Assembly: GCA_017886205.1 (NCBI GenBank)
Contig: JAFNEO010000009.1
Coordinates: 66,112-130,111 of the forward strand
From: Candidatus Aminicenantota bacterium
Lineage (GTDB): Bacteria; Acidobacteriota; Aminicenantia; Aminicenantales; UBA8522
Reading direction: 5' to 3'
DNA length: 64,000 bases
Shown here: positions 18,534 to 26,826 of the stretch, piece by piece
How positions within the stretch are numbered: the first letter of the stretch is position 1
Layout of the letters: each line of letters opens with the position of its first letter
Translations under genes and position numbers: made by a program
The notes under the pieces: model-generated
The model's input: only the letters and a program-made list of their open reading frames with translations
Databases searched by the model: none
What the model was told of the DNA's origin: nothing

Positions 18534-20519
18534 ATGAATCGTAAAAAATTCGCTCTGTTGACGTTGCTTCTGTCGGTTTTGATCTTCACCTTGGCCGCCC
18601 AACAGCTGGCGGTTTCCCAGCAGGCTGAAGACCTCAAGCCGGTCCTGGCCGAGATCGAACGCGCCGGCGGTTTGAAGGAACACCCCGACGCCAATGCCCT
18701 CGTCGTCTTCGAGGAAACTCGGACCGTCTTCGATGAGAGCGGCGAGTTCACCTCGACCGAGCACGCCCTCGTCAAGATCCTGACCGATAAGGGCAAGCAG
18801 ACGTTCGCGACGAGGAAGCTGCCCTATCACCGCCGATATTCGACCGTCAAGGTGATCCTGGCCCGGGTCATCAAGAAAGACGGCCGCGCGCTACCCGTCA
18901 CCGCCGAGTTCATGAAGGACGGGACGATGGAAGAGACCCAGGCCATGAACATCTTCGAAGAGAATTTTCGCCGGCTCAGCGTTACGTTTCCCGGCGTCGA
19001 GGTCGGAGATTCGATCGAGATGACCGTCGAGACGCACTCCAAGCCGCTCATCCAAGGCCACTACAACGACCTCACCCTGTTTCAGAGCATCGAGCCCGTG
19101 CTGAGGAAGGACGTGTCGATCGATGGCCCGGCCTCCAAGCCGCTCCGGAATGTCGTGAAGAACGGGAAGCTCGAGTTTTCCGAGCAGAAGAAGGGCGGCC
19201 GGGTTGTCTATCGCTGGAGGGCGGTGAACCTGCCCAAGATCGAGCAGGAGCTGGCCATGGCCTCGCTCGCCGACGTGGCCACCCGAGTCGTCACCGGCAC
19301 TTTTAGGGACTGGAAAGAGCTCTCCAAGTATGGAGACAGCCTGAATGCCGGCAAGGTCGATTCGAACGAGGCGATGAAGGCGAAGGTCGCCGAACTGACC
19401 AAGGATTGTGCCGCCCAAGAGGACAAGATTCTGGCCATTTTCCGGTACGTCTCCCAGAAGATCCGGTACATGGGCTCGTCCATGGACCTGGGCGCTTTTA
19501 TCGAACCTCACCAGGCCACTTATACCTTCGAGAAGCAGTACGGGGTCTGCCGTGACAAGTCCATCCTGATGATGGCCATGCTCAAGGAAATCGGCGTGAG
19601 GGCGTATGACGCCTTGATCAACGTGTCGCGGTCGACCGACCCGGAGATACCGATCATTTTCTTCGAGCACGCCATCTGCGGCGTGGTCATGGACGACGGA
19701 CATATCGTCTACATGGACCCGACGCTCGAGCTCAGTTCCTCCTTCGGCGAGACCTATGTCGGCGGCCGGTACGTTCTTCTCTTGGACGAACAGGGAAAAG
19801 ACCTGATCAAGGTCCCGCCCATTCCCGCCGAGGAGGGCCTCGGCACGATCCGGGGCGAAACCCAGGTCCTGCCCGACGGAAGTATTCAGGGGAAGGTCAA
19901 AATCTCGGGCAAGGGCTTTTATGATTTCGTCCTGCGCTCGGTGGCCAAGCAGGTCCCGGCTTTTCAGTTTCCGATGGTCTTTCAGCAGCTCGGCCAGAAT
20001 CTCGCGACCACGATCAAGATCGAGAACGTGAAACCTGGAGAGTTCGCAGACCTGGCCAAACCGTATGAAATCAATTTTGAGTACAAGGCCAAGGACTATG
20101 TCGTCGACATCGGAAAGCTCGTGATGTTCAAGATCCCGTTCTCTACCCAGGCTTTTGATATCATCTCGGTCGGCATTTTCCAGGTGCTGGCCGACCGGGA
20201 AGAAAGGAAGTATCCAATCTTCCTGTTCGCCCCCCGCGGCTGCCGCGAGGAAGAGACGATCATCATCCCCCCGGGTTACAGAGTGAAGGCCGTGCCCGAC
20301 CCGGTGTCGATCAGGGAGGGGCCCGTGTCGCTGACGCTGACCACGGCATTGAAGGGGAACGAGGTCGCCTTCACGAGCGATTTTCGGATCGAGGCCTCGA
20401 GCCTCGACCCCCAGGGATACCAGGGTTTAAGGAAGGTGGTCAGGGGGCTGAGGCGTTTCCAGAAGAGCATGGTTATCCTGGAAAAGGTTGAAGCAGGCGT
20501 TCCGGGAGGTGGCCGATGA
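18534..20519 (+). CDS. DUF3857 protein with intact transglutaminase-like triad
   Basis: The 661-residue exported protein has a signal peptide (about 1-24), a DUF3857 beta domain (about 55-235) and a transglutaminase-like core. The catalytic candidates are Cys339 in YGVCRDKS, His379 in FFEHAICG and Asp395 in YMDPTLE, the papain-like triad of the superfamily. A C-terminal beta-rich region (DUF2569/3858-like position) follows. The substrate is unknown; family members are usually periplasmic or outer-membrane-associated. GAGGA is seven bases before ATG 18534. The next gene overlaps its stop by ATGA, so the two are translationally coupled. Confidence 0.85.
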   Translation: MNRKKFALLTLLLSVLIFTLAAQQLAVSQQAEDLKPVLAEIERAGGLKEHPDANALVVFEETRTVFDESGEFTSTEHALVKILTDKGKQTFATRKLPYHRRYSTVKVILARVIKKDGRALPVTAEFMKDGTMEETQAMNIFEENFRRLSVTFPGVEVGDSIEMTVETHSKPLIQGHYNDLTLFQSIEPVLRKDVSIDGPASKPLRNVVKNGKLEFSEQKKGGRVVYRWRAVNLPKIEQELAMASLADVATRVVTGTFRDWKELSKYGDSLNAGKVDSNEAMKAKVAELTKDCAAQEDKILAIFRYVSQKIRYMGSSMDLGAFIEPHQATYTFEKQYGVCRDKSILMMAMLKEIGVRAYDALINVSRSTDPEIPIIFFEHAICGVVMDDGHIVYMDPTLELSSSFGETYVGGRYVLLLDEQGKDLIKVPPIPAEEGLGTIRGETQVLPDGSIQGKVKISGKGFYDFVLRSVAKQVPAFQFPMVFQQLGQNLATTIKIENVKPGEFADLAKPYEINFEYKAKDYVVDIGKLVMFKIPFSTQAFDIISVGIFQVLADREERKYPIFLFAPRGCREEETIIIPPGYRVKAVPDPVSIREGPVSLTLTTALKGNEVAFTSDFRIEASSLDPQGYQGLRKVVRGLRRFQKSMVILEKVEAGVPGGGR

Positions 20520-22423
20520 AGAAGATCGCAGTCGGTCTGTTTCTCGTCGTCCTTCTTCTCGCCTCGGCGGGGGCGCAGGAGAAGGTCGAGGATCTCGCCA
20601 AAAGCGCGCCGTCGCGCGCCAAGTACCCGGATTCGAGCGCGGTCGTTGTCCGGGCGGGTGAAGTGTTCACTCTAACGAAGACCGGTGGCTCGACGCACGA
20701 GTATTTCCGGGCCCTCGAGGTCTTCAACCTGACCGGCCGGGAAAAATTCAGCGACTTCCGTATACCCTTCGACAAAAACGACGAAAAAGTCGAGGTCATC
20801 CTGGCCAAGACGATCAAGGGTGACGGCACGGTCGTCGACGTCGAGCCCAAGGCCATCAATGACGTGACCCCGCCGGAGCTCGCCGAAGCCGACCTTTATG
20901 CGAATATCATCCACAGGGTGCTCTCGTTTTCCTCGGTCGATCCTGGATCGATGCTCGCCGTCCATTTCAAGAAAAATAACGAGAAGGCCGACCAGGTTGA
21001 GGGCGTGGTGCTCTTTCAACTCGATGAGCCGATTGTCCGGAAAGACCTGAAAATCGTCATTCCCGAAAACCGGGCCCTCCGGTACAAGATCAGGGGGTTG
21101 ACGGCCGAGCTCAAGGAGGAGGCCGAGGGAGATCAGAAGACCTATCATCTCCAGGCTGCCGACTCGCCACAGATCAAGCCCGAGGAATACATGCCGCCCC
21201 TTCAGGAGGTGGCCTCCCGGATCGTCTTCAGCACCTTTCCGGACTGGAAAGTTGCCTCGGGCGCCTTCGCGGGCTCTTTCTACGCAGCGGCCAATCCCGG
21301 CCCGGACATCGAGGAGTTTGTCCAGAACCTGACGAACGGCGCGAAGACCGAGCTCGATAAGATCAAGGCCGTATCGTTCTTCGTCGCCAAAGACATCCGG
21401 AGTGTCCGGTTTGCCTTCGGCGAGGGAGGTTATGACGTTCATGCCGCCGGCGCGGTCCTGAAAAACCGTTACGGCGATTGGAAGGACAAGGGAGCGCTGC
21501 TCGTCGCCATGCTCAGGGCAGCGGGCGTGACGGCTCATCCGGTCCTCGTCAACGCGCGGGCCGTGCCTCCCGAGGAGGATGTGCCGACTCTCAAGCAGTT
21601 CGACGCGCTCCTCGTTGGGGTGCTGCAAGCCGGAGACGGCGGATATCTTTTTCTCGACCCGTTCGCCGACGATTCGCTCTTCGGGTATTTCCAGGAAGGG
21701 AGAGGCTCGAGGGGGTTGCTTGTGAGGCCCGACGGCGCGGAATTCGTGGACGTGCTCTGTCTTCCCGAGGCCGAGAGCGTCGAGAGGTGCGAGATCTCGG
21801 CCGAGCTCGACGGGGCTGGCGCCATCAAGGGAAAAATCTCGGCCGACCTTTCCGGGCTCTTCGACCTCCGGGCGCGGCAAGCCCTTAAGGATATGACCTC
21901 GATAGAGCGAGCCGTTTTCTTCGCCGAGTCGATCAACCGGCTCTGCGAGGACGGTAAAGCATCGAAGAACGACCTGAGTGACGCCAGAAACCTGGCGGAG
22001 CCCGTCAGGATTTCGCAGGAATTCAGCGGCCGGAACTATGGCCTCTTCCAGGGGGCGATCATGCTGGTTCCGATCCCCGCGGTTCCATATGGATTCGCAG
22101 ATCTCCCCTCGGCTCCCAGCCTGGCCAAGAGACGGTACCCGTTCCGGATGACCGGCGAGAATGAAATCTATTCGACGGTCTCCTTCAAGATTCCCGCCGG
22201 GTTCAAGCCCCTCTATCTGCCGGAGGGTTTCAGCCATCAGAAAGATTACGGCGAGTTCTCGTTTGCGGCGTCCTATGACCCGGCGAAGTCGATGGTGATC
22301 ATCAAGAAAGCGATGCTGTTCAAGAAGAGGGACATTTCCTTGGATCAGTATGACGAATTCAAAAAGATCATCGATTCCTTCGGCACCACCAAGAACACCC
22401 TGATCCTGCTGGAGAAAGAATAG
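20516..22423 (+). CDS. DUF3857 paralogue with inactivated transglutaminase-like core
   Basis: The 635-residue protein has a signal peptide (KKIAVGLFLVVLLLASAGA) and the same two-part architecture as its upstream neighbour. The active-site loop reads RYGDWKDKGALL: Trp322 replaces the catalytic Cys expected in YGDCKDK. The His position is Asp363 (QFDALLVG), while Asp381 in FLDPF is kept. It is therefore very likely a pseudoenzyme, perhaps a partner or scaffold for the active paralogue. The fold and length are otherwise intact and no frameshift is seen. The overlap with the upstream stop supports a 1:1 pair. Confidence 0.85.
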   Translation: MKKIAVGLFLVVLLLASAGAQEKVEDLAKSAPSRAKYPDSSAVVVRAGEVFTLTKTGGSTHEYFRALEVFNLTGREKFSDFRIPFDKNDEKVEVILAKTIKGDGTVVDVEPKAINDVTPPELAEADLYANIIHRVLSFSSVDPGSMLAVHFKKNNEKADQVEGVVLFQLDEPIVRKDLKIVIPENRALRYKIRGLTAELKEEAEGDQKTYHLQAADSPQIKPEEYMPPLQEVASRIVFSTFPDWKVASGAFAGSFYAAANPGPDIEEFVQNLTNGAKTELDKIKAVSFFVAKDIRSVRFAFGEGGYDVHAAGAVLKNRYGDWKDKGALLVAMLRAAGVTAHPVLVNARAVPPEEDVPTLKQFDALLVGVLQAGDGGYLFLDPFADDSLFGYFQEGRGSRGLLVRPDGAEFVDVLCLPEAESVERCEISAELDGAGAIKGKISADLSGLFDLRARQALKDMTSIERAVFFAESINRLCEDGKASKNDLSDARNLAEPVRISQEFSGRNYGLFQGAIMLVPIPAVPYGFADLPSAPSLAKRRYPFRMTGENEIYSTVSFKIPAGFKPLYLPEGFSHQKDYGEFSFAASYDPAKSMVIIKKAMLFKKRDISLDQYDEFKKIIDSFGTTKNTLILLEKE

Positions 22424-22691
22424 AGTTCCTGAAAACGAAAGCCTCGAGCTCTTAGACCAACGCCTCGATTACCGCTTCCTAACCATGCCCTCGACGGAGA
22501 AAAGGTGGCGAAGCTATTTCTACAGCTTTGCCTATGCCTCGGCCTTGGAAAAAGGGGAGAGGCACCCGCTGACTGACCCACCGCTCAGGGCAATTTCTTC
22601 CTCTTTTGGCTGGAGCCGTACCTGATATCTAAAAACCACATGGCACAATAGTCATCATTTGTCATGATATTTGACGACAATGGTGACACAT
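22424..22691. other. Spacer with a possible gene remnant
   Basis: Nothing firmly identifiable. A short frame at 22485-22625 (+) encodes 46 residues (starting MPSTEKRWRSYFYSFAYASA) with protein-like composition, and the same frame is open further upstream. It has no Shine-Dalgarno sequence and no family I recognise. It could be a remnant of a deleted gene. The rest of the spacer runs to the end of the convergent toxin gene. Confidence 0.25.
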
Positions 22692-22943
22692 TCAAGAATA
22701 AACGTCTTTTCGGTGTTTGATCCGGTAAATATATATTCGCTTTAAAGCATCGTCGATCCGATAGAGAATGCGATAGTCCCCGGTTCGGATGCGATATCCG
22801 TCATCATCCGTCAACTTAAGACAGCCGGGCGGACGTGCGTCCTTTGACAGGGCGCGGATTTTCTTGAGGATACGAGCAAAGACCGGCGCCTCCAGCTTAT
22901 CGAGGTCTTTTTGCGCCGCAGGGAGGACGAGGAGTTCATACAC
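22692..22943 (-). CDS. RelE/ParE-type toxin
   Basis: The 83-residue protein has the compact RelE-fold pattern: MYELLVLPAAQKDLDKL, then LSKDARPPGCLKL, GYRIRTGDYRILYRID and IYIYRIKHRKDVY. The basic and aromatic C-terminal residues (Arg/Tyr/His) match the ribosome-dependent mRNA-interferase group, RelE rather than ParE. It overlaps the upstream antitoxin gene by eight bases, the usual antitoxin-first order. The genes lie in an AT-richer patch consistent with acquisition. Confidence 0.85.
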   Translation of the reverse strand: MYELLVLPAAQKDLDKLEAPVFARILKKIRALSKDARPPGCLKLTDDDGYRIRTGDYRILYRIDDALKRIYIYRIKHRKDVYS

Positions 22944-23169
22944 GGCGCTTCTTGAGGTACTCGTCGAGAGAAATAGCTTGTTGTTCCAACTCGCGCAGGT
23001 TCTTCAAATCCACGAGGTCTTCTTTGAGCTCCTCCCGGGCGAGCTGTTCGAGGATGGCTTTTTCGACGAAAAATCCATACTTCAGCCCTCTCTCCCGGCA
23101 GAAATGCTTGACCCGCTCGGCGACGGCATAATTCACTTTCACGGCCAGAGTGGTTTTTCCCTCTTTCAT
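22936..23169 (-). CDS. Antitoxin of the RelE-type pair
   Basis: The 77-residue protein has an N-terminal ribbon-helix-helix-like segment (TTLAVKVNYAVAERVKHFCR, then GFFVEKAILEQL) and a charged C-terminal tail (LREEL.../SLDEYLKKRRV) of the kind that wraps the toxin. It should neutralise the toxin and repress the shared promoter. The promoter and repeated sites immediately upstream support autoregulation. Confidence 0.8.
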   Translation of the reverse strand: MKEGKTTLAVKVNYAVAERVKHFCRERGLKYGFFVEKAILEQLAREELKEDLVDLKNLRELEQQAISLDEYLKKRRV

Positions 23170-23178
23170 GGCGCTCCC

Positions 23179-23244
23179 ATGATAGAATAAATATTTAACT
23201 TTGTCAATATTTAGTTTATTTTAGTTAAGCTATATAACTTTAGT
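23179..23244 (-). promoter_or_regulatory. Toxin-antitoxin promoter with repeated operator-like sites
   Basis: On the minus strand TTGACA (23202-23207) and TATCAT (23179-23184) are 17 bases apart. Three direct copies of ACTAAA lie upstream of and up to the -35 (plus-strand TTTAGT at 23210-23215, 23220-23225 and 23239-23244), spaced 10 and 19 bases. One-turn spacing suits a ribbon-helix-helix repressor. The predicted transcript start is within about three bases of the antitoxin ATG. Confidence 0.65.
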
Positions 23245-23412
23245 TTTAAATCGACGAAATCTCCAAGGGCGTCCGGCCTCTATTTGCCCCGGTGATTCCG
23301 GTCGATTGGATAGGGACTCTTCGTTGATCCCAGTTGAAATAGACTGGCCCCCTTTCTCCAGCGTGATCTCTATGAAGGCATAAAGAGATTCTGGAGACGG
23401 ATTGAGCCGGTA

Positions 23413-26400
23413 TCAGGCGCCTTGGCCCGGCGATTGAAGGGATTCTAGACGTTTCCTGGCATCGGCCAATTCCGGATGGTTCGGGTCCGCGTCCTTCCAG
23501 TATTCGAGGAATTTCTTGTACTCGGCGGAGGCGCTCGCTTTTTCCCCCTTTTCTTCATAGACGCGGCCCAGCCGATAATGATAGAGCGGATGGATGAGGT
23601 AGCGGACCTGGTTTTTCGGGTCGATGGTCATGAGGCGATTATATTCAGCGATGGCCTTATCGAGGTCCCCCTTTTTCCAGTAAGCCCGGGCCAGGACGTC
23701 CTTGAGGAAGGGGGTATTGTAGCCGGGCATGCTCGATGTATTCATGTTCCCAAAATTCTCCGGGACAATTTTTTCCCCGACCTCTATCGCTTTCTCGGGC
23801 AGATTCTCCGCGAGAATGACTTCTGCCTGCAAGAGCCGGTACTCCATGGACATGCCTTCTTGGCTTGCCTGATCCAATTGGGGAAGAAGCAGCTCAATTT
23901 CCTTGAGTCTGTCCTTGGCGGCATCCAGGCGCCCCTGCTTCAGGTCTACTGTGACGAGAAGAATATTATTCCACGCCGCCCAGGAAGTCTGATAGGAGGG
24001 GTTCCGCTTCATACCCCAATCAATGTAGGCTTGATATGCCTGTCTGGCCAGATCGTATTCGCCCCGGTCGGCGTACAGGTATCCCATGATCGAATTGGTG
24101 CCGGCCGCGGGGGTGTCAGCGCCGGCGCCTTCTAACTGTGCTCTTATGGTTTTATATTCGGCCAGGCTTTCATCCCAGCGGCCGAGAAAATATTCGAAGT
24201 AGGCCTTAAGCCAGCGCGCCTCGGTTTTTTCCATGCGCGTCGGCGCCCTGGCGATATACTCTTCCAGCCAATGCCAGGTCTCCGCGTAATTCTCCTCCAG
24301 CGCGAAAACGTAGGCCAGGCCGCGGCAGGAGCCGGAAAAATCAGGCCTGATCTCCAATGCCTCCCGGTATTTTGCTTTGGCCTGGTCGAATTTCCCCTGG
24401 CGAAAATAGAGCTCGGCGATGGAGTCTATGGGATTGGCCTGCCCCGGGTTTGCGGCCGCGTAGCGCTCGAAAGACCGAATCGCTTTTTCAAAATCCCCGA
24501 TATCCGCATACGCATAACCGGCCTGGTTCAGGGCCAGCCCAAAATTCGGGTCCAGGGCCAGGGCCCTCTCGTGGGAAGCAATGGCTTCCGGGTATTTGTT
24601 GTCGGCTTGGTAATAGTTTCCGAGTTCATGATGGAACTGCTTTTCTTGCGGGAATTTCTTGGTCAACTCCAGTAAGAGGCGCAGTCTTTTCTCCGGATTC
24701 CGTTCGACTGCACTGGCGTATCCGGCATCAATGTAGAGCCTTTCCTTCTCGGTCGCCTTCTCGGAATATTTTTTAGCCATCTCATAGGCCTCGGTCATGG
24801 CCTTGGTGTCGTAGAGAGCGCTTGCAACCTTGCCCAGATAGAGGTAGGCGACCGCGAACGTCGGGTCGAGCGCAACGGCCTTCTCCAGGAATTTGCGCGC
24901 GTCCGCGTAGTAGAACTTCTCGTAGTCGTCCCGGCCTCGCAGGAAATAGTTATAGGCTTCCATCGAGCTCGTGGTGATTTCGGCGATCTTAGGTTGGGCG
25001 ATTTCGAGTTTGGCGGCAACGGGGCCGAGTCCGCGGGAAATGGTGCGGCTGATCTCGTCGATCTGTGTCTTCAGGACGCTCGAGACGCCGTCGCCCTTGG
25101 AAGATGCGGTTCGGAGAATCTCTTTGCTGGCCACATCTAAGACCTTGACGTCCGTGGCAAATGTCTCGCCCGCTTTGATGTAGCTTCCGAGGACAAGGGA
25201 GGCGATGCCTTCCTTGCGGCAGACGTCGAACCCGGCCTCCTCGTCGCCAACCGCAGCGGCGTCCTTACCCGATTGGCGGAGAAGGTCATTCAGGCGCTCC
25301 CATGAGGTCACCTGGAAGTGCCCCGACTGCTCGAGGCTGGTGATGAGGAGGTTGGGGATGGCTTCCTGGAGATAGTCGAGGCTTTGGTCGCCGGTCCGAT
25401 TCTTGAAACCGATGACGGCAATAGCGCGTTTGGGCCCTGCCTTTTGAGGAATCAACTTCCAGACAGCCAACCCGACGATAACCACTGCGATCAAAGCAGC
25501 GATCGGCCACAGGGCTTTTTTCAGGGTGAACTGGACTGTGATCTGCTTCGAGGTGAGAGTCTTCCGGATCGGCAGCGGCTGCGACGTGGTCGGGAGTTCT
25601 TTCTCGATCCTGGCAAGTTCCGTCAGAATCTCGTCCGAGCTCTGATACCTTTTCTCTTTCGGTTTTTCCAGGCATTTGAGAATGATTCGGCCCAGCTCGT
25701 CCGGAATCTGGGCGTTGATGCTTCTGGGGTCGGGCGGCCGTTCACTTTTCTGCTTAACGGCAACACTCAGAGGAGTGTCGCCCTCGAACGGGAGATGCCC
25801 GGTCAGCATTTCAAATAGGATTATCCCCAGGGAATAAATGTCGGAGCGCGGGTCGGCCTCTTTTCCATCCACCTGCTCCGGCGACATGTACTCCGGAGTC
25901 CCGATCATGACACCGGCGCCGGTCATTCCTCTGGCCGTCAGCGAACGGGCGATCCCGAAATCCATGATCCGGGCGTTTCCCTCGCGGTCGATCATAACGT
26001 TCTGAGGTTTGAGGTCGCGATGGACGACGCCGAGGCGGTGAGCCTCGGACAGGCCTTCGCAGACCTGCTTGCCGATGCTGACCGCCTTGCCGACAGGCAG
26101 AGCGCCGATCCTGTGGATCAGGCTCTTGAGGTCCTCCCCGGAGACATATTCCATGGTGATGTAATATGTCCCTTCTTCCCGGCCGAGGTCGAACATCCGG
26201 CAGACATTCCGGTGCGAGATGGCCCGGGCGAGCTTCAATTCATTCCGGAAGCGCTCGATGGTCCTCTCGTCCGCGGCGATATCGGGATGGAGAAGCTTCA
26301 GGGCCATCTTTTCCTGGACTTCCGTGTCGAAGACTTTGTAAACCCGGCCCATTCCGCCCCGGCCCAGGTCCTCGATGATCTGATATCTCCGGGCAAATGT

Positions 26401-26544
26401 CGTCCCGGCCGTCAATTCCTTGATCGGCACCTGGATCGTCTCCGTGAGCACGAATTCTTTGTCCGGCGGCAGGGGAGAGGCGCAATTCCCGCAGAACCGG
26501 GTGCCGGAAGGGTTTTCAGAGTGACACTTGGGGCATTTCGACAC
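23413..26544 (-). CDS. Membrane Ser/Thr protein kinase with zinc ribbon, CsgG/FlgO-like domain and TPRs
   Basis: The 1043-residue protein has a zinc ribbon (CPKC...CGNC, residues 4-21), then a Hanks-type kinase domain at about 54-320: GRGGMGRVYK, Lys83, HRDLKPQN (Asp177), DFG (Asp195) and a TPEYMSPEQ activation segment. A membrane helix follows near 345-365 (IAALIAVVIVGLAVW). The outer part opens with AIAVIGFKNRTGDQSLDYL, a segment like the FlgO/CsgG-type nucleophilic-repeat domains of similar kinases, and continues in about ten TPR units (for example ALALDPNFGLALNQAGYAY). GTG start with GAAGGAAGG upstream. The kinase is probably active; its signal and targets are unknown. Confidence 0.9.
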   Translation of the reverse strand: MSKCPKCHSENPSGTRFCGNCASPLPPDKEFVLTETIQVPIKELTAGTTFARRYQIIEDLGRGGMGRVYKVFDTEVQEKMALKLLHPDIAADERTIERFRNELKLARAISHRNVCRMFDLGREEGTYYITMEYVSGEDLKSLIHRIGALPVGKAVSIGKQVCEGLSEAHRLGVVHRDLKPQNVMIDREGNARIMDFGIARSLTARGMTGAGVMIGTPEYMSPEQVDGKEADPRSDIYSLGIILFEMLTGHLPFEGDTPLSVAVKQKSERPPDPRSINAQIPDELGRIILKCLEKPKEKRYQSSDEILTELARIEKELPTTSQPLPIRKTLTSKQITVQFTLKKALWPIAALIAVVIVGLAVWKLIPQKAGPKRAIAVIGFKNRTGDQSLDYLQEAIPNLLITSLEQSGHFQVTSWERLNDLLRQSGKDAAAVGDEEAGFDVCRKEGIASLVLGSYIKAGETFATDVKVLDVASKEILRTASSKGDGVSSVLKTQIDEISRTISRGLGPVAAKLEIAQPKIAEITTSSMEAYNYFLRGRDDYEKFYYADARKFLEKAVALDPTFAVAYLYLGKVASALYDTKAMTEAYEMAKKYSEKATEKERLYIDAGYASAVERNPEKRLRLLLELTKKFPQEKQFHHELGNYYQADNKYPEAIASHERALALDPNFGLALNQAGYAYADIGDFEKAIRSFERYAAANPGQANPIDSIAELYFRQGKFDQAKAKYREALEIRPDFSGSCRGLAYVFALEENYAETWHWLEEYIARAPTRMEKTEARWLKAYFEYFLGRWDESLAEYKTIRAQLEGAGADTPAAGTNSIMGYLYADRGEYDLARQAYQAYIDWGMKRNPSYQTSWAAWNNILLVTVDLKQGRLDAAKDRLKEIELLLPQLDQASQEGMSMEYRLLQAEVILAENLPEKAIEVGEKIVPENFGNMNTSSMPGYNTPFLKDVLARAYWKKGDLDKAIAEYNRLMTIDPKNQVRYLIHPLYHYRLGRVYEEKGEKASASAEYKKFLEYWKDADPNHPELADARKRLESLQSPGQGA

Positions 26545-26626
26545 GAAGCGCCTTCCTTCGGTTACTTGTCCCGAATGATACTTTTCCCTTACCGTTTGCG
26601 CAAGGGGTCCTTAGGTCTTGCCCTAA

Positions 26627-26655
26627 TACATAACATCCCCTCGCGGCGCTGTCAA
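26627..26655 (-). promoter_or_regulatory. Possible promoter of the kinase gene
   Basis: On the minus strand TTGACA (26650-26655) is followed after 17 bases by TATGTA (26627-26632), a poor -10. The leader would be about 75 bases with GAAGGAAGG before the GTG start. Confidence 0.35.
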
Positions 26656-26721
26656 TACCGCGGGGGCTCTATGATGAAAAGCGGGCTGACCAGAAGGGCT
26701 CCGCCTTCCCCCTCCTCCCTA

Positions 26722-26744
26722 CCTCCTCCCACCAGGGGAGGAGG
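26722..26744. repeat. GC-rich hairpin in spacer
   Basis: CCTCCTCCC (26722-26730) and GGGAGGAGG (26736-26744) form a perfect 9-bp stem with a 5-base loop, downstream of the hydroxylase operon. No T-run follows on the minus strand, so it is not a standard terminator. Confidence 0.5.
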
Positions 26745-26826
26745 ATATATGAATTGTGCCTCCCATTCCTCACTTCTCAGAGGGAGAGAATAAAATTAGA
26801 CAGGGCCCTGCACGCTACCGAGAAAA

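Noticed and set aside
26722..26744. Hairpin as terminator of the molybdenum hydroxylase operon
   Set aside because: The stem is strong but no T-run follows on the minus strand.
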